This document shows, piece after piece, positions 27,101 to 35,221 of a stretch of DNA of 64,000 bases. The notes beneath the pieces were generated by a model. That model was not told the origin of the DNA and made no database searches. It saw nothing but the letters and a program-made list of their open reading frames with translations. The DNA comes from Mucilaginibacter sp. OK283 (lineage in GTDB: Bacteria; Bacteroidota; Bacteroidia; Sphingobacteriales; Sphingobacteriaceae), in assembly GCF_900110415.1 (NCBI RefSeq), contig NZ_FODR01000008.1:1-64000 (forward strand), written 5' to 3'. Positions within the stretch are counted from its first letter, which is position 1, and the number at the start of each line of letters is the position of its first letter. The translations under genes and the position numbers were made by a program.

Positions 27101-28994
27101 TATATACATAGCCTGTAGGCGAAATTTTACGAATAAGGTTACTACCGTCAGATACATAAAGGGTGCCGGCAGCATCTATAGCTATGGCGTTCGGGTTTAT
27201 AATACTGGCCGCTGTACCTTGTCCATCCTTGGGCCTTCCAATTAGCAAGCCGCCGGCAAATACGCTAATCGTTCCATCAGGTACTATCTTTAATATGTTA
27301 TGCTTAGCATAATTAGCAACATACAAATTACCTGCCGCGTCCCTGGCAATACCATACGGAAGGTTAAATTTGGGCGAAGCAAAATTTGGCCCTCCCGGAA
27401 TTCCATCAGGCGCAAGGGTTGATACTATACCATCTGGCGTAATTTTACGGATACGGTAATTGTCGGCATCGGCAAGGTAAATATTGCCTTCGGCATCAGT
27501 CGTCATTCCATACGGCTCTGTAAACTGTGCCTGGTTGGCGTTGCCATCCTGCGCACCATGTAAACCGGTGCCGGCCAGCACATCGGTTTGGCCGTAAATG
27601 GTCGCAGGCACCTCGCCGCCGGTATTAGTTGGCTTCAACGGTACAATCAGTGCATTTTTTTTGTACACATTAGGGGTAGTGTAGCTAATATCAGGTGCAC
27701 TAACCACCGGGGGCAAAGCATTGGCCTTTACCTCTATCATGAGTGCGAAGCTGCTTTCTCCACTTAAATTATAGGCCGTAACTGTATATTGGGTTGGTGC
27801 CCATACTTCTGATGGTGTTCCGCTGATAGCTCCTGTTGCCGGGTCAAAAATCAATCCGGCAGGCAAGGGCTTATCAATGCTGTATCCGGTTACCTGTATT
27901 TTTCTTATTATATTATTGCCCTGGTCTGCTATAAACAAATTACCAAGGGCGTCAACGGCAACACCAAGCGGCGCAAAAAACTTTGCTTTTTTTCCGATAT
28001 CGTTAACCTTGCCCGATGAGCTGCCCGCTACAGTAGTTACCACACCATCGGGTGTTATTCTGCGTATAAGATTATTCCCCGTATCGGCAACATATATATT
28101 CCCCAATGCATCAATTGTTAAACCATTGGGAAAATTAAAGCTTGCATTAATGCCTTTACCATCAATAGCGCCTACAATATTCCTGTTACCTGCAAACGTG
28201 CTTACGGTACCATCGGGCGCAATTTTGCGGATTATAGAATTGCCGCCATCGGCAACATATATATTACCTGCAGCATCTGCAACAAGCCCGGTAGGGCCAT
28301 TAAAACTTGCCGCAATACCTTTGCCATCGAGTGTCCCCCTGTTGCCGCTGCCGGCAAATGTCGTTTTTACGCCGCCGGGGGTAATTTTTAAGATAACATG
28401 ATTAAAAGGTTGCGATATAAATAAATTGCCCAACGCATCTGCAGCCACGCCATAAGGCTGATAAATACCTGTTGCAGGAGACGATACATCAGCCGCCATG
28501 GTAATTTTCCGGATACTTGAGTTTACGCCGTCGCCAACGTATAGATTGCCGGCCACATCTTTACTTATATACACCGGGATCGAGAACCTTGCAGCAATGC
28601 CTTTACCGTCAACATTTCCTTGTGTGCCATCGCCCGCAAATACAGACACTTCCCCGGCAGGCGTAATTTTCCTGACCTGGTGATTTTGAGAATCGGCTAC
28701 ATAAACATTTCCGGCATTGTCGGTAACAACACTCACAGGTGCATGAAATGATGCCAATGCACCTTGCGCGTTTACATTACCTATAACGCCGCTACCTGCA
28801 AAAGTACTAACACCACCATACGCATTTGCCGGTACCGCGCCACCTGTATTATAAGGCTTTAACGCCGTTATAATCGTATTAATCTTGTAAACATTTGGAG
28901 TTGGATAACTGATATCCGGGGCCTGGCCAAAAGATATGATTGCCGTAAATAACAGCAAAACTAAAATAGCCGATACTTTTACAGACGCCTGCAC
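24198..28994 (-). CDS. Giant secreted NHL-repeat/Ig-like protein with T9SS type B sorting domain
   Basis: A 1,598-residue surface or secreted protein. Order of domains: signal peptide (about 1-23, ending ISFGQ); a first block of NHL beta-propeller repeats (about 60-370, each with IDALGNIYVADTGNNLIRRI-like sequence); a He_PIG-type Ig domain (LPAGLIFDPATGAISGTPS); a second NHL block (about 440-790); a second He_PIG domain; several PKD/Ig-like domains; and a C-terminal gliding-motility type sorting domain (NAFTPNGDGRNDTWSIP). The last domain is the type B signal for export by the type IX system. The start codon appears to be GTG. The protein is likely to bind a ligand or partner outside the cell. 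Confidence 0.9.
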   Translation of the reverse strand: MQASVKVSAILVLLLFTAIISFGQAPDISYPTPNVYKINTIITALKPYNTGGAVPANAYGGVSTFAGSGVIGNVNAQGALASFHAPVSVVTDNAGNVYVADSQNHQVRKITPAGEVSVFAGDGTQGNVDGKGIAARFSIPVYISKDVAGNLYVGDGVNSSIRKITMAADVSSPATGIYQPYGVAADALGNLFISQPFNHVILKITPGGVKTTFAGSGNRGTLDGKGIAASFNGPTGLVADAAGNIYVADGGNSIIRKIAPDGTVSTFAGNRNIVGAIDGKGINASFNFPNGLTIDALGNIYVADTGNNLIRRITPDGVVTTVAGSSSGKVNDIGKKAKFFAPLGVAVDALGNLFIADQGNNIIRKIQVTGYSIDKPLPAGLIFDPATGAISGTPSEVWAPTQYTVTAYNLSGESSFALMIEVKANALPPVVSAPDISYTTPNVYKKNALIVPLKPTNTGGEVPATIYGQTDVLAGTGLHGAQDGNANQAQFTEPYGMTTDAEGNIYLADADNYRIRKITPDGIVSTLAPDGIPGGPNFASPKFNLPYGIARDAAGNLYVANYAKHNILKIVPDGTISVFAGGLLIGRPKDGQGTAASIINPNAIAIDAAGTLYVSDGSNLIRKISPTGYVYTFVGSGAAATVDGKYNTASFKQPAGIAVDAAGNLYVAEQGGNVIRKVSPFGDVTTFAGSGTFGAGDGTGTAAKFAFPTGITIDKSGNLYVADRGNGTIRKITPDQVVTTIAGGGPRGTQSGVGTGVYFSSPAGITLGPDGNLIVSEFDGNYLKKVITTGYTIDKVLPAGLVFDPKTGIITGTPTVIWPATDYVVTAYNAGGSSSFTLNIEVREFVGNITASAVTGDINICEGAPSNYLQFTVEGTNLASNIDVTPPAGFQVSASPAAGYSDFMFLVLQGNKVKPITLYVKLKNNSPAASYAAELILSSADAGNVNVPLTAQVNKLPVVNPVVNPQPYCDGAVTSPILFTGTGDVYSWTNDNPAIGLPAGGTGNITFTAINKTSLPLMATITVTPNSATGLMCAGKPVTFTIKVNPAATPTVVINQVNIPCAGQLVSFNATAANAGANPAYQWQVNGANAGTDNAVFNSSTLQANDAVTCTVTAADLLCSAPVTSNTLRVSYRPDAAPPTVSIDKTGDISGCAGGSLVFTATAVNEGLNPTYQWLLNGLPVVNNSGKTYSTNTLANGDMVTCTVINNDGCTPIVSQVSAPANIIITPVQVSTVTISSSVAIPICAASTVTFTPLPTNYQTSEGLPTYVWYLNGAPVGSADTYTTNTVTDGDEVYCLMTTYGKCVTPAPVQSNIIKVLIKPVILPTVSINPNGTVSSCSGAALSLTATATNAGSNPTYQWMVNGQQINNPGSVYATSTLAGGDKVTCMVVNNDGCTPVSSPVSEVANIIADPVQVSTVTIAASVPMPVCQGKEITFTPTPANYQTGSGVPTYLWYLNSALVSNSDTYTTKMLADGDQVYCVMTTYGKCVAPTPAQSNIIDISLKPEAGCIIAPIVIPNAFTPNGDGRNDTWSIPALANYPGCIVNVFNRHGISVFRSVDYKQAWNGNYNNGIVPSGTYYYIIEPQKGHAKLSGYVVVIR

Positions 28995-29225
28995 TTGTTT
29001 AGGTTAATTTGTAAAACAACCAGGACATTAAGGGCTTATAAGTGCCAAATTTTAAAGATTTGTATAGGTTAGGCATATAATATAATTTAAATATGAAAGC
29101 CAAAGAAATTGGTATTATAAGTAATACTAAATTAGGCATTTATCTATCAGATAATCAAATTTAAAACCTTGCATTTAAACAAGAAAAACAGGGCGGGTTT
29201 AACCCCAATTTTCGGACGCAAAAAA

Positions 29226-29244
29226 AGCCGGACATAGCCCGGCT
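29226..29244 (-). terminator. Intrinsic terminator (minus strand)
   Basis: AGCCGG (29226-29231) pairs with CCGGCT (29239-29244). On the minus strand it is followed by TTTTTTT. It is placed to end the RRM gene. Confidence 0.75.
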
Positions 29245-29275
29245 CATATCTAAAAAAGAATAAATTTTAAAGCTC

Positions 29276-29578
29276 TTAGTTGCGCCTGAAACCGCCTTTG
29301 CCTCCGCCGGTGTTGCCACCGCCGTTAAAACCAGGCCCTTTGTCTTCGGCTATGTTAACCGTAATCCTGCGTCCATAATAACTTGCGCCATTCATACACC
29401 TTATCGCTTCCTTCGCTTCGTTATCGTTCACCATCTCTACAAACCCAAAACCCTTACTCTCTTTTGTTTCGCGGTCTTTAATGATCCTGAGCGATTTAAC
29501 CGGCCCAAAATCACCAAAAACTGCTGTTAATTCGGCCTCATCTACTTCTAAAGGAAGCCCTGCAATAAATACTTTCAT
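29276..29578 (-). CDS. RRM-domain RNA-binding protein
   Basis: A 100-residue single RNA-recognition-motif protein. RNP2 is VFIAGLP at the N-terminus, and RNP1 is KGFGFVEM at about residues 45-52. The tail is glycine-rich (GGGNTGGGKGGFRRN). Bacterial RRM proteins of this glycine-tailed type bind single-stranded RNA and are common in Bacteroidota, where they may affect mRNA stability or cold response. The ATG at 29578 gives the usual start MKVFIAG. Monocistronic, with a good terminator. Confidence 0.92.
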   Translation of the reverse strand: MKVFIAGLPLEVDEAELTAVFGDFGPVKSLRIIKDRETKESKGFGFVEMVNDNEAKEAIRCMNGASYYGRRITVNIAEDKGPGFNGGGNTGGGKGGFRRN

Positions 29579-29733
29579 CAATGTCTTTAAAATTTGCATA
29601 AAGGTACAAAAAATAAGGGGTATTTTACCCGCTACCTTTGTAAATAGCTTGGTTGCAACGGCTTTTTTACCTTTAAATTACGCAAGCAATATTAACTCAC
29701 ACTATAAATAAAGGCTATTAAATGAAATGATAA

Positions 29734-30327
29734 TTATTTAAGCTGGAGCTCGAAACTGCCTTCTACACGATAAAATGGCGAGTTTTCTTTATCGTCTTTA
29801 GCCAAAAAGGTAAAGAATGTACCTTTTGCTATCATATTATCCTTGTTGTATTTATCAATAGTTATTTTGCCCGAATCATCCTTGCCAACAAATTTCGTTA
29901 GCGTGTATTGCAGCAGTGGTTTTTTTTCATCAACCGTAAACAAAAACTGGCTGCCGGCAACCTTGCTGTTAATATTGGCAGAGGCAAAACCTTCTGAGCT
30001 TATTCCAAAACTCATGGTATGCGCTTTGTTGATGGCTGTAATGCCAAAATACTTGTTATCGCCGTTATGAACGTTAATGAATGCTATCGAATCTGTTCCG
30101 GCATCAAAAGTATAGGTAGAATCCTCGATCGTTACTTTTAACGTTCCTTTTCCGGCCAAAAAATTACCCGGGTTATTAATAATACCTAAGGCTGTGCTAT
30201 CAGCAGCCGTTACCGGTTTGGCAGTCTCCATATCCTTTACACTCTCATCTTTCTGACATGATGAAACCACCACCGAGATAAGTAAAGCATATAAAACAAA
30301 CCATTTAGTAAACCGGATGCTATTCAT
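29734..30327 (-). CDS. Lipoprotein of unknown function
   Basis: A 197-residue protein with a lipoprotein signal (about residues 1-24, lipobox VVSSC followed by QKDES), so probably anchored to the outer or inner membrane. The mature part is beta-rich with repeated YTFDAGTDSIAFIN-like strands and resembles DUF6252-like Bacteroidota lipoproteins. I cannot assign a function. Confidence 0.7.
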   Translation of the reverse strand: MNSIRFTKWFVLYALLISVVVSSCQKDESVKDMETAKPVTAADSTALGIINNPGNFLAGKGTLKVTIEDSTYTFDAGTDSIAFINVHNGDNKYFGITAINKAHTMSFGISSEGFASANINSKVAGSQFLFTVDEKKPLLQYTLTKFVGKDDSGKITIDKYNKDNMIAKGTFFTFLAKDDKENSPFYRVEGSFELQLK

Positions 30328-30520
30328 TAGGTTATTTGATGCATAAAGCTAACAATAAAAATTCTAAAAATTTATCAACCGGAATTAATTTAGTAAATAT
30401 TTAACTTTTTTTAACGCCCATATGATACATAAACACCGCTACGATATTATTTTTCGGAATATTATAAATTATGCCCATATTTAACTAACAAACACCCTTA
30501 AAAAGCTTTGGGGTGGGGCG

Positions 30521-31771
30521 TTAAAAAACTTCGCCTACATTAATGAACAATCCCCTGGAGCCCTGCCGGCCGAAGCCATAATCAATTGCGATATTTGTTT
30601 TTGATACTTTATTAAGCTTAATACGCAAGCCCGGTCCATAACCAGGTTGTGGTGCCTGCAACCCGGTACCTGGCCCTGCAGAAAACGACTGGCCATTTAC
30701 AAACAATACACCGCCCAATAAACCATTGCTTGTAATTTTAAAGCGATACTCCCCTTCAAGATATATCATCTGGGCGCCGCGAAAACGGCCCTGGATATAG
30801 CCACGACCGGTAGTAAAATTTTGATCGTTGGCGGTTGAAGGCAATTCCAGGTAAGCGGGCCGGCCATTAATTATCAACCAGTTGTATGACCATATGGCAA
30901 AAACATTTTCTGAATTGCCGGGTAAATGGTAGTACTTTCGTATGTCAATAATAAGCGAACGCCAGGGCCTTGTGCTACCCAAAAAAGTAAAATTATCCCG
31001 GTAGGTTATTGCTGTATAAAAACCCCGCGCCGGGTTTATAGAATTATCGCGGCTATCAAATAGTGCATTAAATGTTAAACCGGTTGATATAGCGCGCGGT
31101 ACCGGGCCATATTTTTCATAATCGGATACGCCGCCATTTAACTGGCCTTTTTCCTGCATGTTCCAGCGGTCGTCAAAAATATAGCCCAGGCCGGCAAAAA
31201 AGTTGCCGCCAATATTACGCAAAACCGTTTCATTAATCCTGAAAAAAGAGAAATCAAGCGGATTTTCGTTTACCATGTTTGAATGGCTGCCTAAACCAAA
31301 GGTGCTCTGTGGGTATTTAAAATACCTTAAATCGCTGATAATATTAAGCTGGTTATCCTTTGTCCAGATGCTGGCCAGTAGTGGTACAATAACTTGTTTT
31401 TTTTGAGTATAGGCCGGGTTTATGGTGATGGTAGAGATGCGGGCCTTTGGCGCTGTGCGAAAAGCAATGTTGCCGGATATGGTAGCCGCCAGGGATGTTT
31501 GCAATGTGTAGCCGAAAGCCGGCAAAATAGAAAGTACAGGTTTTGTGCCGATGGAATCGACTTTTGCATTTTTATCGGCCTTAACAAAAACTGAGCTGAT
31601 AACGTCGATAATATCCTTTTCATTGGCCGTATCAGCCGGGGTGGCAACAATAGTATCTTTAAGCTTAGAGTGCCCAAGCGGAATATACCTTTTATCCTGC
31701 GCGTATAATACCGAGCAACCAAACAGCAGGACAATGAGCGCAAAACTAAAAGTGAATATTTTGCCAGGCAT
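30521..31771 (-). CDS. BamA/TamA-family outer membrane barrel protein
   Basis: A 416-residue outer membrane protein with a signal peptide (about residues 1-24, ending VLYAQ). The C-terminal beta-barrel resembles the bacterial surface antigen (D15/BamA) domain, with strands ending in TNIAIDYGFGRQGSRGLFINVGEVF-like alternation and the glycine-rich LFDSRDNSINPARGFY motif. No POTRA domains are visible, since the N-terminal part is too short. It is therefore a stand-alone barrel and not the essential BamA. Possible roles are surface display or lipid-related transport. Confidence 0.82.
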   Translation of the reverse strand: MPGKIFTFSFALIVLLFGCSVLYAQDKRYIPLGHSKLKDTIVATPADTANEKDIIDVISSVFVKADKNAKVDSIGTKPVLSILPAFGYTLQTSLAATISGNIAFRTAPKARISTITINPAYTQKKQVIVPLLASIWTKDNQLNIISDLRYFKYPQSTFGLGSHSNMVNENPLDFSFFRINETVLRNIGGNFFAGLGYIFDDRWNMQEKGQLNGGVSDYEKYGPVPRAISTGLTFNALFDSRDNSINPARGFYTAITYRDNFTFLGSTRPWRSLIIDIRKYYHLPGNSENVFAIWSYNWLIINGRPAYLELPSTANDQNFTTGRGYIQGRFRGAQMIYLEGEYRFKITSNGLLGGVLFVNGQSFSAGPGTGLQAPQPGYGPGLRIKLNKVSKTNIAIDYGFGRQGSRGLFINVGEVF

Positions 31772-31861
31772 TATTATTTGGCATTTTAAAGTTTGGTAAA
31801 ATTACAAGTATAGCATAATTATACCATTTACCTATTTATATCAATTTAAATACCAGGGCTT

Positions 31862-32326
31862 TTATTGTGCTTTTAGCCGTGGGTCGAAAGTAAATTTATT
31901 TACGCTGCGAATTTTTATTTTTTCAAAATCCGGGTGGGCCGGGTTAAGCAGGTAGTTATATTCCAGGTCGATAATTGCCGATGGCACTTTTAAAATCGCG
32001 GTTTCCATTTTATGCAGCCATTCATCGCCCAACTGTTGGGTAATGGGGTAATTAATCACCTTGGCCCATTGTTCGTTGAGTTTGGTAAGTTGGCTGATCG
32101 TTATTTCGGCGATGGGTAGTTTATCCGGAACCTCAATAATGATCACCGAAAAATTGCCGCTTTGTAACGACGTACCTACCGAATGGGCAAGTTTTTCTAA
32201 ACAGGAAAGCGCCAGGGAACCGCCGGTATAAATTACATACTGCCCCAACGAGTTCCATCGCCCGTCGATACCCGACCCTTTGCGGTCATAGGCATATTTG
32301 GTTTGGCTTATGCGGTAGGTGAGCAA
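31862..32326 (-). CDS. RES-domain toxin
   Basis: A 154-residue RES-family toxin. RES toxins degrade NAD+ and stop growth. Conserved features are YRISQTKYAYDRKGSG near the start, GRWNSLGQYVIYTGG with the family Arg, Trp and Tyr, and SLALSCLEKLAH with the conserved Glu. The start codon is TTG, which, together with a hairpin between it and the antitoxin gene, should keep toxin synthesis low. It is the second gene of the operon, after the Xre/MbcA/ParS antitoxin. Confidence 0.9.
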   Translation of the reverse strand: MLTYRISQTKYAYDRKGSGIDGRWNSLGQYVIYTGGSLALSCLEKLAHSVGTSLQSGNFSVIIIEVPDKLPIAEITISQLTKLNEQWAKVINYPITQQLGDEWLHKMETAILKVPSAIIDLEYNYLLNPAHPDFEKIKIRSVNKFTFDPRLKAQ

Positions 32327-32329
32327 GTT

Positions 32330-32450
32330 TTAATTATTGAATTATCGATTTATTGAATTGCTGAATTATTGATTTAGTCGAATTATCTAAATTGGGGCAA
32401 CCATGCACAATCAATAATTCAATAAATCGATAAATCAATAATTAATTAAG
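32330..32450 (-). repeat. Mirrored repeat between antitoxin and toxin genes
   Basis: The left arm, about 32330-32376, carries TTAATTATTGAATTATCGAT. The right arm, about 32410-32450, carries its near complement (ATCGATAAATCAATAATTAA) in the same words with small rearrangements. A core of about 35 nt includes GGGGCAACCATGCAC. In the operon mRNA this would fold into a long hairpin directly before the toxin start codon. Confidence 0.75.
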
Positions 32451-32949
32451 CAAGTACCCCATAATCAATGCGGATAAGCTGGGCTATTACAATATTGATG
32501 CCGGTGATGGTATCGAGCAAATCAAAGGGAATGGCATCAATGCCGGGGTTGTAATGCTTTAACCAGCTTTTAAATTCATCAAGCGTGCCAAAGGTATCAA
32601 GACCTTTATTAAAAAGTTCAAAAAGCTGGATGATGTGCTCACTCAGGCCCTGGTTTAAATCCCTTGCGCCCTGGATGTGTTTACGCAGGGTTGGCTCGGT
32701 GATATCAAGCCATTTGGCAACATCAATTTGCGTTGCGCCCGTAACACGAATTAAATCGGTGATGGCGGCAGATTGCAAACCGTGTTTTATAGCACCAAGC
32801 TTGGCCAGGGGCGATTTAAAATAAGTTTCGTAAGGCACAAACAAATCATGTAACATAAATGCCGATGCATCATGTTCAGGTATTACATACGGTTTTGAAG
32901 GCACCTGCCTGGCGTTTGTTGTGGTATACTGCCCTTTTACTGATTTCAT
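32446..32949 (-). CDS. Xre/MbcA/ParS-family antitoxin
   Basis: A 167-residue antitoxin of RES-Xre systems. The N-terminal half carries an Xre-like HTH (AAITDLIRVTGATQIDVAKW, then LDITEPTLRKHI). The C-terminal MbcA/ParS toxin-binding domain follows (LNQGLSEHIIQLFELFNKGL and LDTITGINIVIAQLIRIDYG). It neutralises the RES toxin and probably represses its own promoter. The ATG at 32949 is chosen over a TTG two codons upstream. A perfect palindrome lies 11 nt further upstream. Confidence 0.9.
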   Translation of the reverse strand: MKSVKGQYTTTNARQVPSKPYVIPEHDASAFMLHDLFVPYETYFKSPLAKLGAIKHGLQSAAITDLIRVTGATQIDVAKWLDITEPTLRKHIQGARDLNQGLSEHIIQLFELFNKGLDTFGTLDEFKSWLKHYNPGIDAIPFDLLDTITGINIVIAQLIRIDYGVLA

Positions 32950-32959
32950 ACACAAATGT

Positions 32960-32989
32960 AATTATTTTCTTTTTAAAAAGAAAATAATT
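32960..32989. promoter_or_regulatory. 30-nt perfect palindrome upstream of the RES-Xre operon
   Basis: Each base from 32960 pairs with its mirror to 32989, with no spacer (centre CTTTTTAAAAAG). It starts 10 nt upstream of the antitoxin ATG, where a dimeric Xre antitoxin would bind to repress the operon. Autoregulation is known for this family; the site assignment is inferred. Confidence 0.75.
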
Positions 32990-32996
32990 TAGTTCA

Positions 32997-33143
32997 CTTT
33001 AGTTCATTGGTTCATTGGTTCATTGGTTCATTGGTTCATTGGTAAACGCGGGCGTAACGAATACAGGGCTTTAAACTCTCGCTGCCGAACTCCCTGCCTG
33101 TTATACCACCAGACAGGACCAATGAACTAATGAACCAATGAAC
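32997..33143. repeat. Mirrored tandem-word repeat (TTCATTGG family)
   Basis: The left arm at 33001-33042 is about five tandem copies of GGTTCATT. The right arm at 33118-33143 is made of the complement (CCAATGAAC). The core contains AAACGCGGGCGTAACGAATA and CAGGGCTTT, similar to the core at 19381-19411. It separates the toxin operon from the first phage gene. Confidence 0.85.
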
Positions 33144-33193
33144 TTATTTACTAATTATTTGCTAATTTTTTTGGTAAGTTAAAAAATAATCCT

Positions 33194-33241
33194 TACATTT
33201 GATTCTACTTTATGCCAATCGGCATTTTAAACATAGCAATG
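33194..33241 (+). promoter_or_regulatory. Phage promoter and leader, copy 1
   Basis: TACATTTG (33194-33201) fits the Bacteroidota -7 box. Ten nt later comes the dyad ATGCCAATCGGCAT (33212-33225), then a stretch similar to that at 45338-45353. The 16-mer TATGCCAATCGGCATT occurs here and at 45323-45338. Confidence 0.6.
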
Positions 33242-33697
33242 AAAACTTCTTATAAATTCAAAAACGCCCAACAGTTGGGCGAGTTGATAGACGATTATTT
33301 TTTATATATTAAAGGAGAGTATGAATTAATGCAGCCAAAAGGACGCTCAGCAAAACCAATTCAGAAAATTTATAGCCGTGAACCAGAATTCCCTACCATT
33401 AGCAGCCTGGCTTTATTCCTTGGATTTGATAGTATGACAGATTTTAAGCAATATGAAGAGATGCGAAAATATTCAAGGCCTTTTAACCATGCCCGATTGC
33501 GTATTGAAGCGGCATACCAGCAATTACTTTTTGAAAAACCAACCGCTACCATATTCGCACTGAAAAGCATGGGCTGGAATGACAAGCCAGGAGCAACTAA
33601 AACATCAACCGAAACCCACAAAACCCTCAAAGTCGAGATGACCAGCACCGGCCCGAAACCTGCATCTACCGAAAAGGAAGTGGATGTTTTAATTTGA
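33239..33697 (+). CDS. Phage terminase small subunit-like protein
   Basis: A 152-residue protein in the place and size range of a small terminase subunit, which recognises DNA for packaging. It begins MKTSYKFKNAQQLGELIDDY and contains helices typical of TerS, with a C-terminal segment FALKSMGWNDKPGATKTST that resembles TerS/DNA-packaging proteins of Bacteroidota phages. An alternative ATG at 33212 would add MPIGILNIA; the identical leader at 45324 makes this uncertain. The large subunit follows after a repeat-filled gap. Confidence 0.75.
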   Translation: MKTSYKFKNAQQLGELIDDYFLYIKGEYELMQPKGRSAKPIQKIYSREPEFPTISSLALFLGFDSMTDFKQYEEMRKYSRPFNHARLRIEAAYQQLLFEKPTATIFALKSMGWNDKPGATKTSTETHKTLKVEMTSTGPKPASTEKEVDVLI

Positions 33698-33699
33698 GA

Positions 33700-33870
33700 A
33701 TCTTTCGAATTTGAAAATTTGAGAATTTGAAGATTTGATAATTAATCGCCATCCCTCCAATGCCCAATGGCAGCGCAGCGAAATGACCAATGACAGCAAA
33801 GCGAAATGACCAATGACAGCGAAGCGAATGACTAATGACAGCAAAGCGAAATGACCAATGACTAATGACC
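33700..33870. repeat. Tandem imperfect repeats (ATGACAGCGAAGCGAA family)
   Basis: First comes a stretch of TTTGAGAATTTGAA words (33700-33740). Then follow about four tandem copies of a unit near ATGACAGCAAAGCGAAATGA, running to about 33870. The same unit fills 38788-38935. The start codon of the large terminase gene lies inside the last copy. Confidence 0.85.
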
Positions 33871-35114
33871 AATTAACCAATGACCCCAAATTTGAAGTAT
33901 CTATCCTGTTTGGGCAAAATTTCAATACCGACGCCCATGTTGTGGTTAACCAGGGCGGCACAAGCTCGGGTAAAACCTACGCCATTGGGCAGGTGCTGTT
34001 TTGTATAGCTTGCCAGGCGCCAAAACAGGTTATAACCATAGTAGGCCAGGATATTCCCAACTTAAAAGCAGGCGTGCTGCGCGATGCGTTAAGTATTTAC
34101 AATAGCTCGGTTGTGTTACAAACAGCGGTAAAAAGCTATAATAAAAGCGACCGGATATTTGAGTTCCATAACGGCACTTTAATCGAATTTAAAAGCTATG
34201 CCGATCCGCAGGACGCAAAATCGGGCAAGCGCGATTACCTTTTTATAAATGAGGCCAATGGCATAAGCTACGCGGTTTATGCCGAGCTGGCCTTGCGCAC
34301 CCGCAAACGTATTTATATAGATTATAACCCCAACAGCACCTTTTGGGTACATGAACAGGTAATAGGCAGGCCGGGAGTGCAAACCATTATATCCGATCAC
34401 AGGCATAACCCCTTTTTGGATGATACTGTCAGGGCCAAAATAGAATCGTTAAAAACCGAGGATATCGAATTATGGAAAGTGTATGCCCGGGGCCTTACCG
34501 GTAAAATATCCGGGCTCATATTCCCCAACTGGTATGTTTGCGAACAAATTCCGCCCGAAGCCAGGTTAATTGCCACCGGCCTGGATTTTGGTTTTACCAA
34601 CGACCCAACCGCCTGCCTGCAGGTTTACCTGCAAAATGGCGAGCTATGGATACACGAATTGATATACCAAACCGGGCTCACCAATACCGATATAGCCACC
34701 AGGCTAAAAGCCGAAGGCCTGAGCCTTAAAACCGAGATTATTGCCGATAGCGCCGAGCCAAAATCGATAGAAGAATTTAAGCGCATGGGCTGGTACATCA
34801 CCGGGGCAAAAAAAGGCGCCGACAGTATCAATAATTCTATTGATATACTTAAACGGTATAAAATAAACGTAACCCGCGCCAGCGTCAACCTGCGTAAGGA
34901 GCTCGACCGCTATAAATGGCGTGTTGACCGCAGCGGCAAAACCATCAACGAAGCTGTAGATTCCTACAACCACTTGATAGATGCCCTAAGATATGTTGCT
35001 TTAAATAAACTGGCAATAAACAACCGGGACAGAAAATTAAGATCAAGGCTGCCATATAACCCTAAAACAACCAGCCGCAGCATGTTTGATGAACTAATTG
35101 GCTCACGTTTTTAA
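33858..35114 (+). CDS. Phage terminase large subunit
   Basis: A 418-residue packaging motor with ATPase and nuclease domains. Walker A is GGTSSGKT (residues 33-40); Walker B with the catalytic Glu is YLFINEANG. The nuclease domain has TGLDFGFTNDPTA, IADSAEPKSIEEF and a late NHLIDALRY with acidic metal ligands. It resembles the PBSX/Terminase_3 group. The N-terminal residues MTNDQLTND are encoded by the simple repeat upstream, so the native N-terminus may have been altered. It cuts concatemers and pumps DNA into proheads. Confidence 0.93.
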   Translation: MTNDQLTNDPKFEVSILFGQNFNTDAHVVVNQGGTSSGKTYAIGQVLFCIACQAPKQVITIVGQDIPNLKAGVLRDALSIYNSSVVLQTAVKSYNKSDRIFEFHNGTLIEFKSYADPQDAKSGKRDYLFINEANGISYAVYAELALRTRKRIYIDYNPNSTFWVHEQVIGRPGVQTIISDHRHNPFLDDTVRAKIESLKTEDIELWKVYARGLTGKISGLIFPNWYVCEQIPPEARLIATGLDFGFTNDPTACLQVYLQNGELWIHELIYQTGLTNTDIATRLKAEGLSLKTEIIADSAEPKSIEEFKRMGWYITGAKKGADSINNSIDILKRYKINVTRASVNLRKELDRYKWRVDRSGKTINEAVDSYNHLIDALRYVALNKLAINNRDRKLRSRLPYNPKTTSRSMFDELIGSRF

Positions 35115-35123
35115 CCGACCATT

Positions 35124-35221
35124 AAAACTCCCCCTTCAGGGGGCTGGGGGGCTAACCAATAACACTATCCCTGTAAATTAACCAATCAAAAACTCCCCCT
35201 TCAGGGGGCTGGGGGTTCATT
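35124..35221. repeat. Two copies of AAAACTCCCCCTTCAGGGGG
   Basis: A direct repeat with the core CTCCCCCTTCAGGGGGCTGG at about 35128 and 35194. Each copy can fold (CCCCC/GGGGG). Relatives of this core are at 50401 and 50466. The second copy ends only a few nt before the next start codon. Confidence 0.8.

Noticed and set aside
26749-28401. Pro-rich plus-strand frames opposite the NHL protein
   Set aside because: They arise from the repetitive composition of the NHL gene on the other strand.
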